Part shown: positions 4,793 through 5,154 of the stretch, piece by piece
How positions within the stretch are numbered: the first letter of the stretch is position 1
Layout: every line of letters starts with the position of its first letter
Assembly: GCA_019420045.1 (NCBI GenBank)
Contig: JAHZHY010000308.1
Coordinates: 1 to 5,154, forward strand
Origin: Clostridiales bacterium
GTDB lineage: Bacteria; Bacillota; Clostridia; Oscillospirales; Butyricicoccaceae
DNA: 5,154 nt
Direction of reading: 5' to 3'
Position numbers and translations under genes: made by a program
The notes under the pieces: model-generated
What the model saw: the letters and a program-made list of their open reading frames with translations, nothing else
Told to the model about the DNA's origin: nothing
The model's database searches: none

Positions 4793-4822
4793 GGGTCCAG
4801 CGTTACGCTGGACCCATATTTT
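4793..4822 (+). terminator. Hairpin followed by T-rich tract; possible terminator and dispersed hairpin repeat copy 2
   Basis: A perfect 10-bp stem, GGGTCCAGCG (4793-4802) with its complement at 4806-4815, surrounds TTA. It is followed by the T-rich ATATTTTCTTT, so it could end transcription from the transporter gene, although the T tract is interrupted. Its right side (4798-4820) matches the repeat at 2715-2737, so it may be a repeat serving as a terminator. Confidence 0.5.
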
Positions 4823-4865
4823 CTTTATTGCATTGGCTCAGGCCGAGAGAGGAGAGATGTGAACC

Positions 4866-5154
4866 ATGGAGCTGCCGGTAGGATTCAAAGAACGGATGGA
4901 AGGCTTTCTGGGAAAAGAGGAGGCCGGAGAGCTGTTTGCCCAATATGAGCAGGAGGGGCGGCATCTGGCCCTGCGGGCCAACACCCTGAAGATCACGCCC
5001 CGGGAGCTGGGGGAGGTTTTGCCCTTTCCTCTGACGCCGGTGGAATGGTGCCCGGAAGGGTTTTATTATGAAGAGCCGGCCCGGCCCGGGCTGCACCCCT
5101 TCCACGAAGGGGGCCTTTACTACATCCAGGAGCCTTCCGCCATGGGGGTGGGGG
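4866..5154 (+). CDS. RsmF/NOL1-NOP2-Sun-type RNA cytosine methyltransferase, N-terminal part (3' end outside window)
   Basis: These enzymes transfer a methyl group from S-adenosylmethionine to C5 of a cytosine in ribosomal or transfer RNA. Only the first 96 residues are visible. They show the family's N-terminal region: LPVGFKERMEGFLGKEEAGEL, then ALRANTLKITP (about 35-45), the proline-rich PFPLTPVEW, GFYYEE (65-70), RPGLHPFHEGG and YYIQEPSAMGVG (85-96). The last is the well-conserved entry to the Rossmann methyltransferase core (QEPSAM). The catalytic cysteines and the S-adenosylmethionine loop lie beyond the window. The chosen ATG has AGGAGAG about 10 bases upstream; the ATG at 4857 is followed at once by TGA and cannot be the start. 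It is probably transcribed separately from the transporter gene, given the hairpin at 4793-4815, but I see no clear promoter. Confidence 0.87.
   Translation, partial: MELPVGFKERMEGFLGKEEAGELFAQYEQEGRHLALRANTLKITPRELGEVLPFPLTPVEWCPEGFYYEEPARPGLHPFHEGGLYYIQEPSAMGVG

Overview
The window looks like a chromosomal segment from a GC-rich, low-complexity-poor Firmicute of the class Clostridia, most plausibly an Oscillospiraceae/Faecalibacterium-like gut bacterium. This is an inference from four things: strong AGGAGG ribosome binding sites, GC-rich coding sequence on one strand throughout, the pairing of a type III pantothenate kinase family gene with an ECF transporter S component, and intergenic spacers packed with small GC-rich palindromes. 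No taxonomic marker gene is present, so the genus is a guess.

Left part (1-2702): a phage head-morphogenesis segment. It holds the 3' two-thirds or so of a large terminase (ATPase tail plus a complete-looking nuclease domain), a small scaffold-like protein, a P22-type HK97-fold major capsid protein, and a small beta-rich capsid-decoration-like protein. Each of the last three has its own near-consensus ribosome binding site. The block ends in a very strong intrinsic terminator (14-bp stem, GAAA loop, T tract). No portal gene lies between terminase and scaffold, and no head-completion or tail gene follows the capsid genes, so this is either a trimmed prophage remnant or a compact, possibly domesticated capsid cassette.

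Middle (2703-3126): a gene-free spacer made largely of short perfect palindromes, most with a three-base centre, several built on the octamer GGCGAGCC or its complement GGCTCGCC. It ends in a good sigma-A-type promoter just before the next gene.

Right part (3127-5154): host-type genes. First comes a CoaX (type III pantothenate kinase) family protein in which the key residues of all three nucleotide-binding motifs are altered. It is followed by an ECF transporter S component of the kind predicted to import pantothenate. A second palindrome- and repeat-rich spacer follows, which also supplies the last codons and stop of the transporter gene. Last is the start of an RsmF/NOL1-NOP2-Sun-type RNA methyltransferase, cut by the window end. 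The CoaX-like protein and the transporter plausibly work together in pantothenate/coenzyme A supply or in sensing it; the capsid block is functionally separate and insulated by the terminator.
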